From NCBI GenBank assembly GCA_002900995.3, contig CM035306.1, positions 3,568,100 through 3,632,099 on the forward strand: a DNA stretch of 64,000 bases, written 5' to 3'. The notes beneath the pieces were generated by a model. The model was given only the letters and a program-made list of their open reading frames with translations, ran no database searches and had not been told where the DNA came from. The position numbers and the translations under genes were made by a program. Below are positions 47,101 to 58,030 of the stretch, piece after piece (positions within the stretch are counted from its first letter, which is position 1; each line of letters starts with the position of its first letter). Origin of the DNA: Ganoderma boninense (Eukaryota > Basidiomycota > Agaricomycetes > Polyporales > Polyporaceae).

Positions 47101-48221
47101 AAACGGTTGTGGACAGGGTAAAGTGGGGGAGATCGGCTCGTGAAAACAGGGTAGAGTTGGGATGGGCGCGCAGGGGCAATGCAAGGACGTTGGATGAGGA
47201 TAGGACAGAGAAATATAGATTGGAAAGATTTGGGAGAGGATGCGAAGGGGCGGGAGGAGTTGGAAAAGGGCTGGGAGTGGTGAGTTGCCAAAGAGGCGAG
47301 GAAGGTTGGGGCGGGGAGGGTGTGAAGGCGGGTGGAGCAAAGGATGGAATTGGTCGGAGTTGGGTTCCTGACGGGGTTTCTGAGGAGAAGGCCGTGCTGG
47401 TCTCACGGCGGTATTTCAAGGGAGTGTCCCAAACCGGGACCGAGGCGGAAGCATTGCGAGTCTGAATTCCTGGCCGCGGACGGAAGAGAGCGTGACCAGG
47501 ACGCGCGGGATATTCGGACGTGGACGCGGCTGGAGGCGACCTGGGCGGGGCGGCGAGGGAGGGTGGACACGGACGTACCTGCGACGCTGGATGGCCCAGG
47601 GATGTCGGGGCTGGTTGGGAGGACGGATGGTTGAGAAAGTGTGACCGGCGAGTGGCAACGGGCTGCAGGCGACAGAGCAGCTGCGGACGGCCGGGCCGAG
47701 GCGGGGGAGTCGTGATTGGACGGATGACGGAGACAGGGTGGTGGGCGCCTGGGCGGGGGGATGCTCCGGGGGAGGGGTCGTCTGCGGGGAGGGTGCGTGG
47801 GTCGTGGCTCGAGCGACTCCCCCGCCATCATCGTGCTGCTCCAGAGAGCGTCCAGCCTAGCTCGCAGTCTGAGATCGCATCCACCCCGGCTCCTTCCCAC
47901 CCGCTCAGACGGACACGCCTTTCCTAACTGCGCCAGCCATAGTCGACCGCTGTCAGACTGATCGACCGTGGCAGAGTCTGAACCGAATCTCCCTTCCTCT
48001 CCGCGCTCACAACTCTCCCATCTGCCCCCTCCCCTCCTTCCCACCTCCTTCCAACCAACCCTCGCCGTCCCAATCTCCTGGGCTGCTTGTGCACGTGAAC
48101 AAAAACTCTCCTCGCCCCCGCAAGAACCACCTATCGTTCTTTAAGCTCGCCTCCCGCCGCCTTCGACTCCTCCGCCCAATGTCAGTTCCCGCTCTTCCTC
48201 TCCCTCTGTCACGTTTCCCTC
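38128..48221. other. Gene-poor block of about 10 kb
   Basis: No reading frame here gave me a recognisable domain, and I could not assemble a convincing spliced gene. From 38.4 to about 43 kb the sequence is of ordinary GC with short, unordered ORFs; it could be decayed mobile-element or pseudogene sequence, but I saw no terminal repeats or reverse transcriptase, integrase or transposase motif. From about 43 to 46.4 kb it is GC-rich. From 46.4 to 47.8 kb the plus strand is strongly purine-rich (G/A), and from 47.85 kb it switches to pyrimidine-rich, leading into the Zn2Cys6 gene; this part is probably that gene's upstream regulatory and leader region. Confidence 0.6.
47850..48221 (+). promoter_or_regulatory. 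Pyrimidine-rich leader of the Zn2Cys6 gene with overlapping upstream ORF
   Basis: C/T-rich tract typical of fungal transcription start regions and 5' leaders. An ATG at 48179 opens a 131-codon frame (MSVPALPLPLSRFPHVASRL...) that overlaps the main ATG at 48222 in another frame and ends at 48574. Ribosomes starting there could not reach the main start, so it may limit translation. Confidence 0.5.
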
Positions 48222-51200
48222 ATGTCGCCTCTCGCTTACTCCGACTACTTTCTTCCCCAGACACACCATCCCCACCCCCTCCACCACCACCCACACCATT
48301 CTGCTTACTCCTCCCAGTCCATCACCCTCCACCATCCCCACCAGCTCCCTCTAGCTCGACAAATGCAGCAGCCCCCTTCGCCGCCCATTCCCATAGACCC
48401 ATCTCTCGCCCTTTACCAGCCCCAATACTACGGCTACCAGCAGCATCAACACCAGCAACACATGCCGCCCCCAAATCTTACTCTCTCCGCCAGCCTCTCA
48501 TCCCCCTCCTCTCATGGCTCAGAGACCGTCGGCACCCCTCCCAACGACACCATCTCCATTTCTGGAAACGCTAACGGCAAGCGGCCCGCATCTTCCAACA
48601 GCATCGCCAGCAGTAACAAGAGGCTACGCCCGGACGACGATGGTGAAGCACAGAGTCCTAGCGCTGAGAAGGGCGACGAGCCCAAGGCTAAGCCCACGCG
48701 TGGTTCCAGGTGCGTCTCCTCATACTAACACTTCGTTCCCCCCTCTGACCCCCTTCTTCAGGGCATGCACAGTCTGTCGACGGCTTAAGATGAAGTGTGT
48801 CGGTGCTGAGAACGGCCCCCCTTGCAAGCGCTGTCAGACTGGTAATCATGAATGCATCTTCGAGGAGTCCAACCGCGGCAAGCGTTCTACCAAGTGGGTG
48901 TTATATTACATCATCCCTACAGTCTATGAACGCTCATTTTCAGTCCCAGGAAGCACGAGATCCTCACTCGCTCCCTGCGCAAGATGGAGCGGACACTGGA
49001 CACTGTCCTCCGCTCTCTTGGTAACCCAACCCTCGCTGCCGGTATTCTTTCGCGATCCCCGTCGCCGTCACTGCAGGCACAAAACACTCAGGCCTTGATT
49101 AATTCGCCATCCCCTACCCCATCTCCTGAGAACCGAAATCACCATTCTTCGTCGGCTTTCAATGCTCATCCGTCACCTAAGATGCACTCATTACCTGACA
49201 ATGCGCTCAATCCGCTGGGTTTGCTTGCTGAGGCTAGCCTGGCGAATCGAAGGGCGCAAGGGGTGTCCAAGTCTGGGTCCGGAGGAGAGACGTCGAATGA
49301 CAAAGTCGGCGTTGCAAGCGATGTCTACTTCAAGCCTGGTGAGCTCCGGGTGCTAGCTCTAAATATGTTGCGGAGCTCCGATCTCACGGAACGTTTAGGT
49401 CCTATGACAATCTTGCCTTTGCGACGGCTCTATATCGAACGGCAAATCCAACCTGAGATGCTCAGCTTTGTAAGCACGGAAGAGGTTGTCGCGCTGTTTA
49501 AGATGTAAGTGCTTTTTCGTGGCATGCCTACAGGATGAACGTGACAACTCTGACATACGGTAAACTGAATTGACATTCGGACATTATAGCTACTTCGATC
49601 ATCTGAATGTAAGCGACAGACATTGGCTCCGAGTAACTCCTCGACTCATTGGTGGGACATAGGTACAAGCCCCTTTCCTCGACCCTGAATTCCACACGCC
49701 ATCATTGGTCTGCTCGCGGTCGCCTTTCCTGCTGACCTCGAGTGAGTTATATTGGTCCTCGCATTCAAACAGCCGAGCTGAATCATTCCTTCATACAGTT
49801 TGTGCGGTCGCGTCCCGATTCCTCGAGGATCGACCGGAGTTGCACGCTAAGCTCTCTGAACTTGCCAGGAAGCTCGCCTTCCAGGTTCCTGCTCGCGGAT
49901 ATAAGTCGGTCGAGATTGTGCAGGCATACCTGATCAACGTGTTGTGGGGCTGCGGTCCCGTTCAACGGTACGAACAGGACCAAACGTGGATGCTCCTCGG
50001 CATGGCTATTAGGTACGTTCTTGTCCCCCACACTACAACGTCGGACGTTATCTTGGCTCCTGTCCGAGCTAGATTGGGGCCAACGACGATCTGCGTCTCT
50101 TCGTCTCTTCCCTGCCTCATTAGTTCCCAAAACGCGGGGGAGGACGCGCGCCGTTTACCCGATCTGCGCTGTTTTCCCCACGATCCGCGTCTGACATCAC
50201 CACGTTTCTAAACTTGCAGGATGGCCACGGACTTGAACCTGCACCGTCGCTCGACGGGGGTGAGCCCCGACACGCCAGAGGGCCGCGCGCGCGACCGCGA
50301 GGTGCGGAACAGGGAACGGACATGGATCATCAGCTTCTGCCTCGACCGCTCTTTTAGTGCGCAGATGGGCAAGCCGTATTCGATCAAGGAAGAGTGCGTC
50401 CTCCGCTCGGCTTCTTTTCGTCGCTGGCCGGGTGCTGACTCGAGCCTTCTGTTCGCTGATCGGGGTTGCCGGCCACGTCCGCGTCGCTGTTTGTGTGGCA
50501 TAATCGCGATGGACAGCTACATGATCCGGAATGCACTCCAATGGGCTCGCTCGCCCGGCTGCGTCCCGGCCGATAGCGCGCTCGCTGGCTACGCGGTGAG
50601 CCCCTGGTCGATCGTGGACCCACAAGCCTAGGCGCTGACGCCTCCGACGCTGTGCAGGACCTACAGCGCATCTTGACGCGCAGCCTCGATCTCCTCTACT
50701 CGGGCACGACCAACTCGTCGGGGCTCCAGGTCGACTGCGACTTCCTGCTCGTGATCAAGACGATGGAGACGCAGCTTCTCGCGTGGCACCACGAGTGGGT
50801 GAATGTGCGACAACTCGCTGGTGCGTGTACGCGTCATCGCGCCGCTTCTCTCTGTGCTGGGAACGTGTCTGACATGCACCTCCGATTCGCGGCTTCGCTG
50901 AATGCAATGAACGCAACGCAACGCGGACGGGCAGCCGAAAGCGAGTACGCCATCAAATACCGGATGTTGATTGCGAACTTCTACTTCCATTACGCTATGC
51001 TGACCATCAACGCCTTCGGCCTGCAAAACGCCCTCGAGCGCTCCGCGGTCGACATCGGACATTTCTTCGCGCGTTGCCACTCCTCGGCCGTCTCCTGCGC
51101 CACGATTCTTCGAGACGAGATGGGCCCCGGCGGCTTCCTCAAGTACTCCCCGGACTCGACCTTCGTCATGGGTTCCTACGCCGTTCTCAGCCTCCTCAAG

Positions 51201-52059
51201 GTGTGTTCTATATGTGATCGCCCTGTATCCATGCGCTCTAATGACACCCCCCTCTTTTTTCTTACCCTTGTACCTGTCTGCAGCTCATCCGGCCCGAGTT
51301 CCAGGCGTTCCTGGACCACGAGGAGAAGACGATCGCCATCGTCACAGACGTCGCGAACACGTTCGACTCGGTCGCAGTCGGCCCGCTGCACACACCCGCG
51401 CTGTACAGCTGCTTCCTGCGCGCTCTCGTCAACTCGCGCATGGACGGCGCCGCGAGCCAGGACGACGGCGAGGGCGCGCTGGCGGACCCCGCCGCGGCGC
51501 TCACCATGCACATGAACGGGCACGCAAACGGCAGCGGGGGCCTGCTCGCGTCGGCGGACGCGCTCGAGAACTTCTCGTACACGGGCGAGATGGGGCCGGT
51601 GATGGACATCTCGACGTTCCCGCCGACGATGGCGCCGACGCCGGCGGGCATGGACATGAGCAGCATGATGTCGATGGACAGCATCCTCAGCTCGGACTTC
51701 TGGGACAGCGTGCTCGTGCCGGGTGGGTGGCCTCTCTCTTCGCTTGCGCGCGTCGGCGCGGTGCTGGGTGGGCCGGAGAGCTGACGTTCCGTTGCCGTGT
51801 TGTTTTTGTTTTGTTTTGTTCTATAGGGTCGTCGAACTCGGTCGAGAGCCTGAGCGGGGGCTTCGTGTATGGCGTGGGCGGGAGCGGGTTCATCACGCCC
51901 AGGATGTGGATGTCCCCCGCGCCGTCGGCGCTCGGCTCGCCGTTGCGGAACGTGCAGCACCAGCACCATTCGGTGAACGAGCCCGGGGGCGACCTCGGGC
52001 TCGGCCTGCCCGTCGACAGAGACGGGCCGCAAAGCTCTGTTGCCGAGGTCGGCGCGTGA
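48222..52059 (+). CDS. Zn2Cys6 fungal transcription factor with middle-homology domain
   Basis: Binuclear zinc cluster regulator. Exons: 48222-48709, 48762-48893, 48950-49504, 49590-49608, 49663-49741, 49799-50012, 50220-50393, 50517-50595, 50658-50820, 50935-51200, 51284-51722, 51827-52059; 946 aa. The N-terminus is His/Gln/Pro-rich. The zinc cluster begins at about residue 164: ACTVCRRLKMKCVGAENGPP and CKRCQTGNHECIFEE give the six Cys; the basic linker RGKRSTKK and a helix (ILTRSLRKMERTLDTVLRSL) follow. Residues from about 470 to 780 match the fungal-specific middle domain (ICAVASRFL, YKSVEIVQAYLINVLWG, RMATDLNLHR, RERTWIISFCLDRSFSAQMG). The C-terminus is Asp/Met/Ser-rich (activation-like). 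A 19-nt exon (49590-49608) is needed. The 114-nt intron 50821-50934 is in frame without a stop, so it could be retained. PrtT-like by impression; targets unknown. Confidence 0.88.
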
Positions 52060-53149
52060 GCGTCGACCGTGCGTCGTCGCATGATTAGGATGTGGCACTT
52101 TGTAGACTACTGTACGCCGTGCGTGTTCTTTCTAGTTGACCGGTACTTCGGTCCTGTTCTCCCTTCTCCTTTTGCTTCTCTGTCCCGCTTGTTTTGGATT
52201 GCTCGCTCGCCGGCTCACGCTGTGTATCCACGCGCGCCCTCGTCTCGGATATGTCTGTGTGCATGGAAGTATGATATCTGACGTGCGCTCGCCGTCCCAA
52301 CCGTCGCATCTATAGTGTGTATTGTAGCCTTACTATGCCGATTATGTTCCAATATATTGCATACTCGTCCCGCGCTGAGTTCTAGGCCTAGTCCTTTGTA
52401 CCGGTACCGGTTGCGCTGTACATATGTACGTTATCTTTCGGGAGAAGAAAAAAAAAACTTGACGACGAGAAGGACATGTAAATTTAAATTGTTGCTACGA
52501 AACGGAGGTGCCATATGGTACCGCTGGTGTTCTGTTGCACAGTCTCGGAGCGCCGCGGTGGTCGCGACAGGATTTTAGTCGTTAGTCGTTAGACTTTCGC
52601 CGAGATTGCTACGGTGGAGTGGGGCGGGGTTCCCAAACTCGATTATGGTAGCGTGGCGTGTGTGGTTCGGGCCGAACTTTTGATGCGCCATGCTTTGCGT
52701 CGATTCCGATCTCGATTGACGGCTCGTTGACCTCGCGTACCTGGAGGCTGGCATCCGTCGATCACAAACGACAGCAACCGCGATGAGTCGATGACGACAT
52801 CCCGGGCTTGCTCGGCTTGCTCGTGAAAATCCTCCTCGGCTGGCTTGCTCTCTGCGCGGACGTTGTCCTAGTCATCGTCCGAGACTCTCTTGGCGAGCCC
52901 GGCGGTGGGTCGGTCGTGGATGGAATGCACCGCGTAGTATGTCGGCGAAGCTTCCGGGCGCGCCCTAGGCCTGAAGAGGGTGCGCGTGTTGGTCAGCTGG
53001 CAGATGCGCATGCTGCCCTGCTCTAGCTCAAAAGGCTCGACTGGCGGGAAATTTGATAACTCATTCCTCTCCATCTTCTATATCCTCGCCGTTGACCTCT
53101 CTCCCTCTGCACGCTCCTTCCTCTCATTTACTCTAGCTGGGAAGCCGAG
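52060..53149. other. Intergenic region after the Zn2Cys6 gene
   Basis: About 1.1 kb: 3' UTR of the upstream gene, then the promoter of the secreted-protein gene, ending in a C/T-rich tract (53080-53140) just before its ATG. No gene supported. Confidence 0.5.
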
Positions 53150-53897
53150 ATGAGGTGTTTGGCTGTCATTGCGCTCTTCGCGACCCGTATGTTTCGTAAC
53201 GACCGTTCTGTTGTCTGCCAAATCAGTCCACTAACTACTCGTTGGCCCTTATGCTTTACAGTCGCCGCGGCGGATACCACCCTCTACATCCCGGGCTTTG
53301 ACCCACAGGCGATCACGGCGAACGATGTCGGGACGGACGCGTCGGGCCACACAACCTGGGTGATCGGCCCTGGAGTGACCAGCGGGACATACGTGGATGC
53401 GCCTGGCATTGAAAAATCTGGTACGCATTTTCCAGGCGAACAACACTCAATAAGGGATTCTCACTTCCGTATCATGTCCTTTGTGTTTGACAGCCACACT
53501 CGTCGCCGGGGCCACGGACGCACATCTGGTGTACAACGACCCGATAGCGAGTGTGACGCTCTCGGAGGACTGCGGGATCAACGGCGGCCTCGCAGTCTGC
53601 ACCGTCGTCGCGTACGCAGAAGGTTCGGCTCAGTCTGAGGTCGTGACGGAGACGGCGACTGGGTTCGTGGTGCAGGGCGCGGCCAGTGGCCCGACTACGA
53701 GCGCGAGTGCGACTGGGACAGGTTCAGGCTCGAGCCCCACGGCGGGGTCTGGTGTCGAGTCTGGAGCTTCGGCGACGGGAAGCTCGACCGCAGCCGCGAC
53801 TACAACCGGTGGGAGCAACGGCGCGGCGAGAGTGCAGACGTCTTTGGGGCTTTCCGTTGGGGCGGTGGTTGGCCTGGTTGCGGCTTTCTTCCTTTGA
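53150..53897 (+). CDS. Small secreted, probably GPI-anchored protein of unknown function
   Basis: Exons: 53150-53186, 53262-53420, 53494-53897; 199 aa. The N-terminus MRCLAVIALFATLAAADTTL is a clear signal peptide with a likely cut after AAA. The ectodomain (about 20-125) is beta-rich, with YIPGFDPQAITANDVGTDAS, GPGVTSGTY and a Cys pair in SEDCGINGGLAVCTVV. Then comes a Ser/Thr/Gly/Ala-rich stretch (about 125-175) suited to O-mannosylation. It ends in a hydrophobic tail, SVGAVVGLVAAFFL, preceded by small residues, the pattern of a GPI attachment signal. This arrangement is common among basidiomycete cell-wall proteins of unknown role. The intron after the signal peptide removes 75 nt and is required for the leader to read through. 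Confidence 0.85.
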
Positions 53898-54426
53898 GGG
53901 CAGGTGTTGTGGCGAGTCTTTAATGCCGTTTGGTCTGAATGGGCGCATTCTTGGTTTGGACGATCGTTTGTAGGGTTTTATGAATGGATGGATCAGCGTT
54001 GGTTCAGTGCAACCAAGAGCTTGCTTGCTTGACGGGGCTTCCCAGTGCGTACTCTGCGCGAGACACAAAGTCGCCCAGCCAAACGGGGACCTCGCCGCGA
54101 TTGGCGGAACGTTTGAGCGGGCGATCACATTAATGGTGAATGTCACGGCGTGACGGAACGCGTTCCGGCAAGCGAGCGCGTCTGGTGGCGCGGTGCAGCA
54201 AGGGCGGGCAGCGAGGATCGCCGTGCGCGCTCGCCGCCTGCATCTCTCTTCCCTTCTTCTCCCATCTCCTCCTCTCCGACACCCGCGAACCTCTCCTGCG
54301 CTCTACCCCCGCCTCCGCCTCCGCCTTTCATCTTGCGTCTCGGACGTCTCTGCCAGCAAAGCCTCGCTCCCTCACAATCTCCCCCTCACCTCCGAAACCT
54401 TCGGGGCGGGTCCCACCACCACCCAC
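53898..54426. other. Intergenic region before the PWWP-like gene
   Basis: 529 bp with the 3' UTR of the secreted-protein gene and a C/T-r rich leader (54240-54400) of the next gene. Nothing else seen. Confidence 0.5.
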
Positions 54427-57400
54427 ATGTCTACAGACGGCGAACCCCCGGGCCCTATTGCGACCAGAACCATGCCACGTCGCGCCGCCGCCCACAAGGC
54501 GTCTGCCCCGTCCCCGGAACAGCTCGACACCGACGACGACGAGCTGACGCCGGGCGTCGGTCCTTTCCGTGACCCGTCCTCCCCAAGAAGTCTGGTCAAG
54601 GTCACCTACGGAGGCAAGCGCAAGTACAAACATCCTTCTCCTCCCAAACCCCGCCCACGCTCGCGGGCCATGTCTCTCGTCGAGTCCTCCCCGAACAAGC
54701 TGCAGACGGGCAGTGCTGCGCGTGGGCGCGCTCCAGCACGCAGACATGGCGGGAAGAGCCAGAAGAACGGGCATACATCCCCAGGCTCCCTTTCGTCCTC
54801 TGTAGAGAACAAGGCCGTCGAGGAGTCAGACCCGGAGATCATCATTGCCGAGAAGCCCAAGCCTTTTGTGGCCATACCTCGTCGCGATACGATTACCGGA
54901 GGCGGTGAGAATCATGACATGCATGCAAAGGAGACCAAGGGCCATGTGTCTGCTGGTAACCTCCCCACAAAGCGGCCATTATCACGCTCGCCTTCCAGTG
55001 GCTCCGCGAGCAGCCTCACACCTATGTCTTCGCCTGATGTCCCGTTTAAACCTGTGGAGTTTCCGCCTCCGTCATTTCCAGTATTGGCACCGAGGCTTGC
55101 GCGGCAATTCATGCGTGTACAGTCTCAGATGCATCCCCCGGTCGTATCCGAGTTCAAGGGACAGCCACTCACGCAATCCAAGTCACTCGACAACATCTTC
55201 ACCTTGGACTCCTCGGAGTCAGAGGGCGAGAGCGTGGACGAGACCGACATGGGAAATCTCGTCTGGGTCAGCCTGAATCTGGACGGGAACTTGGCAGACC
55301 TGGATGCGGGCGAGGACACGATGTGGTGGCCGGCGAAGGTTCTTATAGGCTGTCTATCGACATGTACATGGTTCGGGACTTACAATGTTCACATTTGTTT
55401 CCAGGTCGAATTGCCGAAACCACTGATGCGCGTTTCGCTCTTCGGCGACCCTCCTGGCGCCAAGACGGTCGAGGTCCCGAAGCCATCGGCCTCGAATGTC
55501 CGCTCTATCGAGCTCAATGGCCACATCCGTTTCACCGAGAACAACTACCGCCCATCGAGACGGAAGTCCGTGCAGTCGACTCCCCGCAAAAAGCGGAAAC
55601 TGGACCTGGACATCGTGTGGCGAGACGCTCGTAATGCTATGGTTAGCGTTCACGAGGGCAACGACGACCTTCCTGCTAGCTCTTCGCGCTACGCCTCCGG
55701 CTCATCGCGGAGAAATGGCGACACAAATGGGAAGGGCAAGGCCAAAGCTGATCCAAAAGGCAAGGGGAAAGGCAAGGCCAAAGCTTCCGACTCGGACATG
55801 GACGTCGGCTCGGATGTCGGGTTCGGCCTCGATCTGGGGCTCGACCTGGACGTCAAGGTCGAGCGGCGCTGGCGTGCACCATCACCCAATCCGCTGCTCG
55901 AGATCCCGGGTGAGCTGATCCTAGCGCGGGAGTCGAGGACCAGGACGCAGTACTGGCCGGCAAAAATACTGGCATACATCAGGCCGACGCAGCCGTCGCA
56001 GAAGCCCAAGTACAAGGTCGTATTCTTCGACAGCGTTGTGAAGCAGATCGAGCCCGACTGGTTCTGGACGACGACCGACGACGAGTTCGCGACCTGCAAG
56101 GTATGTGCCTTACTGACTTGCCTTTTCTTTTCCGTCTGTACATGTACGAATCGCTCACTAAAAATTGCCTGCACACCTAGTTGGGCGAGTCCACAGAAAA
56201 TTACGGGCTCGATGAGGACAACGACACGATCCTCGACGAGTCCGGCGCCGAGGACTTCACCCGCCCCTTCGCGCCCGAGGATGAGGCGACCCTCCGCGCC
56301 CCGAGCCCGCTCCCCCCACTGCCCGCCCCCGACGCAGTCGAGTTCGAGAACGAGCTCAGCATCGCGGACCAGTTCGAGTACGTCAAGCCCGTGCTCGCCG
56401 CCGTGCTGGACAGCGCGTACGGCCCGGCGCGCGCGCGGCACGACGGGTTCATGCGCGGGGCTGGCGCGCGCAGGAAGGTGCTCGACGCCGTGCCTCCGAG
56501 GGGCAGCCTCAGCGCGGCGGACAAGGAGGAGGTCGCGTTCCTCGTCAGGTCGTGGGCGTGGCGGAGGGAGAGGCGGTGCGCGATGGGGGTCGATGTCGAG
56601 TATCCGAGGGACAAGCTCTATCTTCCTCCTTCAGAACGTGAGCCAGAACCTCAACTTGAACACGGAGATGGGGGTCAAAGACGACCCGTAGGGGTCGACG
56701 TTGCACGGGTGAGTGTGTTTCGTCCTGTCGCCTGGCTGCGGTCCTGGCGGGCACCGGGGCCGCCTGGACCGAGAGGTGCTCATGACCGTATGATCCTTAC
56801 TTAGGACGACGACGCGGATTGTGCGCGCTCGCAGGTCTCGAATGGTGACACCGAGGTATTTGCTGCATTCTACCGCTTCTTTGCTCGACGATATGCCTAA
56901 TTGTGACCGTCGCCTGCCCGATGCAGCCACTCCCGCTGTCAGAACCGGAAGCACCCCCGTCGTCTTTTGCTCCTACAGAAAACGATACGGATGTAAGTGC
57001 TTTCGTTTTATTTTTGCCGTTCGATATGGCTTGTGTTCAAAGGCTGCCTTGCGGTCGATCAAGGACGAGAATGGCGTGTCTGCCTCTGTGGGAGCGGTCG
57101 CACCGGAGCACGAGGTTAGTGGGTTTCGGGAACATTCTGTTGTTTTTTCTAGACGGTGACCAACAAATGCAAATGATCTCCAGGTCGCAGACCGAGCCCC
57201 AATTTCGGACCCTGAGGGTGCTGAAAATACTTCTGCCATGGTCGTGAGCCCCACGACAGAGCACCCGAGCGCGACCGAGGTAGGTGCTATACACTCCTTC
57301 CCGCGGGTCCGCGCGGTGCCAACGCCCATATGCCATACGCAGGACGTGCCCATGGCCGCAACGCCCGTCGGAATCCATGATCCAGTAAAAATGGCGGCGA

Positions 57401-58030
57401 TAGCTCCTAATGCAGAAGACGGGCAGGAATTCACCGACGAACCAGTATCAGCAGCGGCAGCAACGGCGGCGGCACCAGCTCCAGCACCCATGCCCCCTGC
57501 GCAGTCTACTCCTCCTCCATCCACCCCTCTGCCCTCGCTTCCGACGAACGGACGCAGAACGTTCCACGACCTGGACGCGGTGGAGAAAATAACGGTGAGA
57601 TTGGCTTGAGATCCTCTAGAACTGGAAGGGGTCGGCTAGCTGATCGGGGTCCTCGTCCCTCTTTTTCCCTCCTTGGCGGTATGGCATCCGTGCGACCACG
57701 ACTGCAACCTCGACCGCAAATGGGATGGGCGCGCAGTACTGCAACAACGTGCTGCTGCAGGAGGCGGTTCTGCAGCTTCTGCTGTGGCGCACGGGCCAGC
57801 GCAGCGCACTCGGGCTTCTGGAGCCAGAAGAGGAAGAACGCCTTCACGCACGCGCGATGGGGGAGGGCGAGAAGACGAACTGGGTGCACGACATCATACG
57901 GATGCGGCAGGCGATGGAGAAGACAATGCTCCCGGGCTCCAAGGGGACCGGGGAGGCGAAGGCGAAGGCGAGCGATGCGAGCGGCGGCACCGGCACCACG
58001 CGCACGGGGCGCACTCGAAGGGGAGCTTGA
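54427..58030 (+). CDS. Tandem PWWP-like domain protein, probable chromatin reader
   Basis: Exons: 54427-55338, 55405-56100, 56181-56708, 56805-56855, 56927-56992, 57043-57114, 57184-57279, 57343-57594, 57737-58030; 988 aa. Two PWWP/Tudor-like modules are visible: one at about 280-370 (MGNLVWVSLNLDG, TMWWPAKVELP, MRVSLFGDPPG) and one at about 465-535 (IPGELILARESRTRTQYWPA, KYKVVFFDSVVKQIEPDWFW). Both follow the WPA(K)-strand-F(G/D) pattern of methyl-lysine/DNA readers. Basic and Lys/Gly-rich linkers (KGKGKGKAKA) lie between them. The C-terminal exon encodes a helical segment (YCNNVLLQEAVLQLLLWRTG, NWVHDIIRMRQAMEKTML). All eight introns are phase 0, and exons 4-8 encode acidic or Pro/Ala-rich linkers. 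The domain call is by eye and no ortholog name is known to me. The first in-frame ATG (54427) was taken as start. Confidence 0.78.

Noticed and set aside
46670..47419. 249-codon open frame on the minus strand
   Set aside because: It lies on the pyrimidine-rich strand of a skewed tract; Ser/Pro/Phe/Leu-only composition and no domain point to a composition artefact.
50821..50934. In-frame continuation of the Zn2Cys6 protein through this segment
   Set aside because: Good donor (GTGCGT) and acceptor (GGGCAG), and the extra 38 residues would interrupt the middle-homology domain; treated as an intron, though retention is possible.
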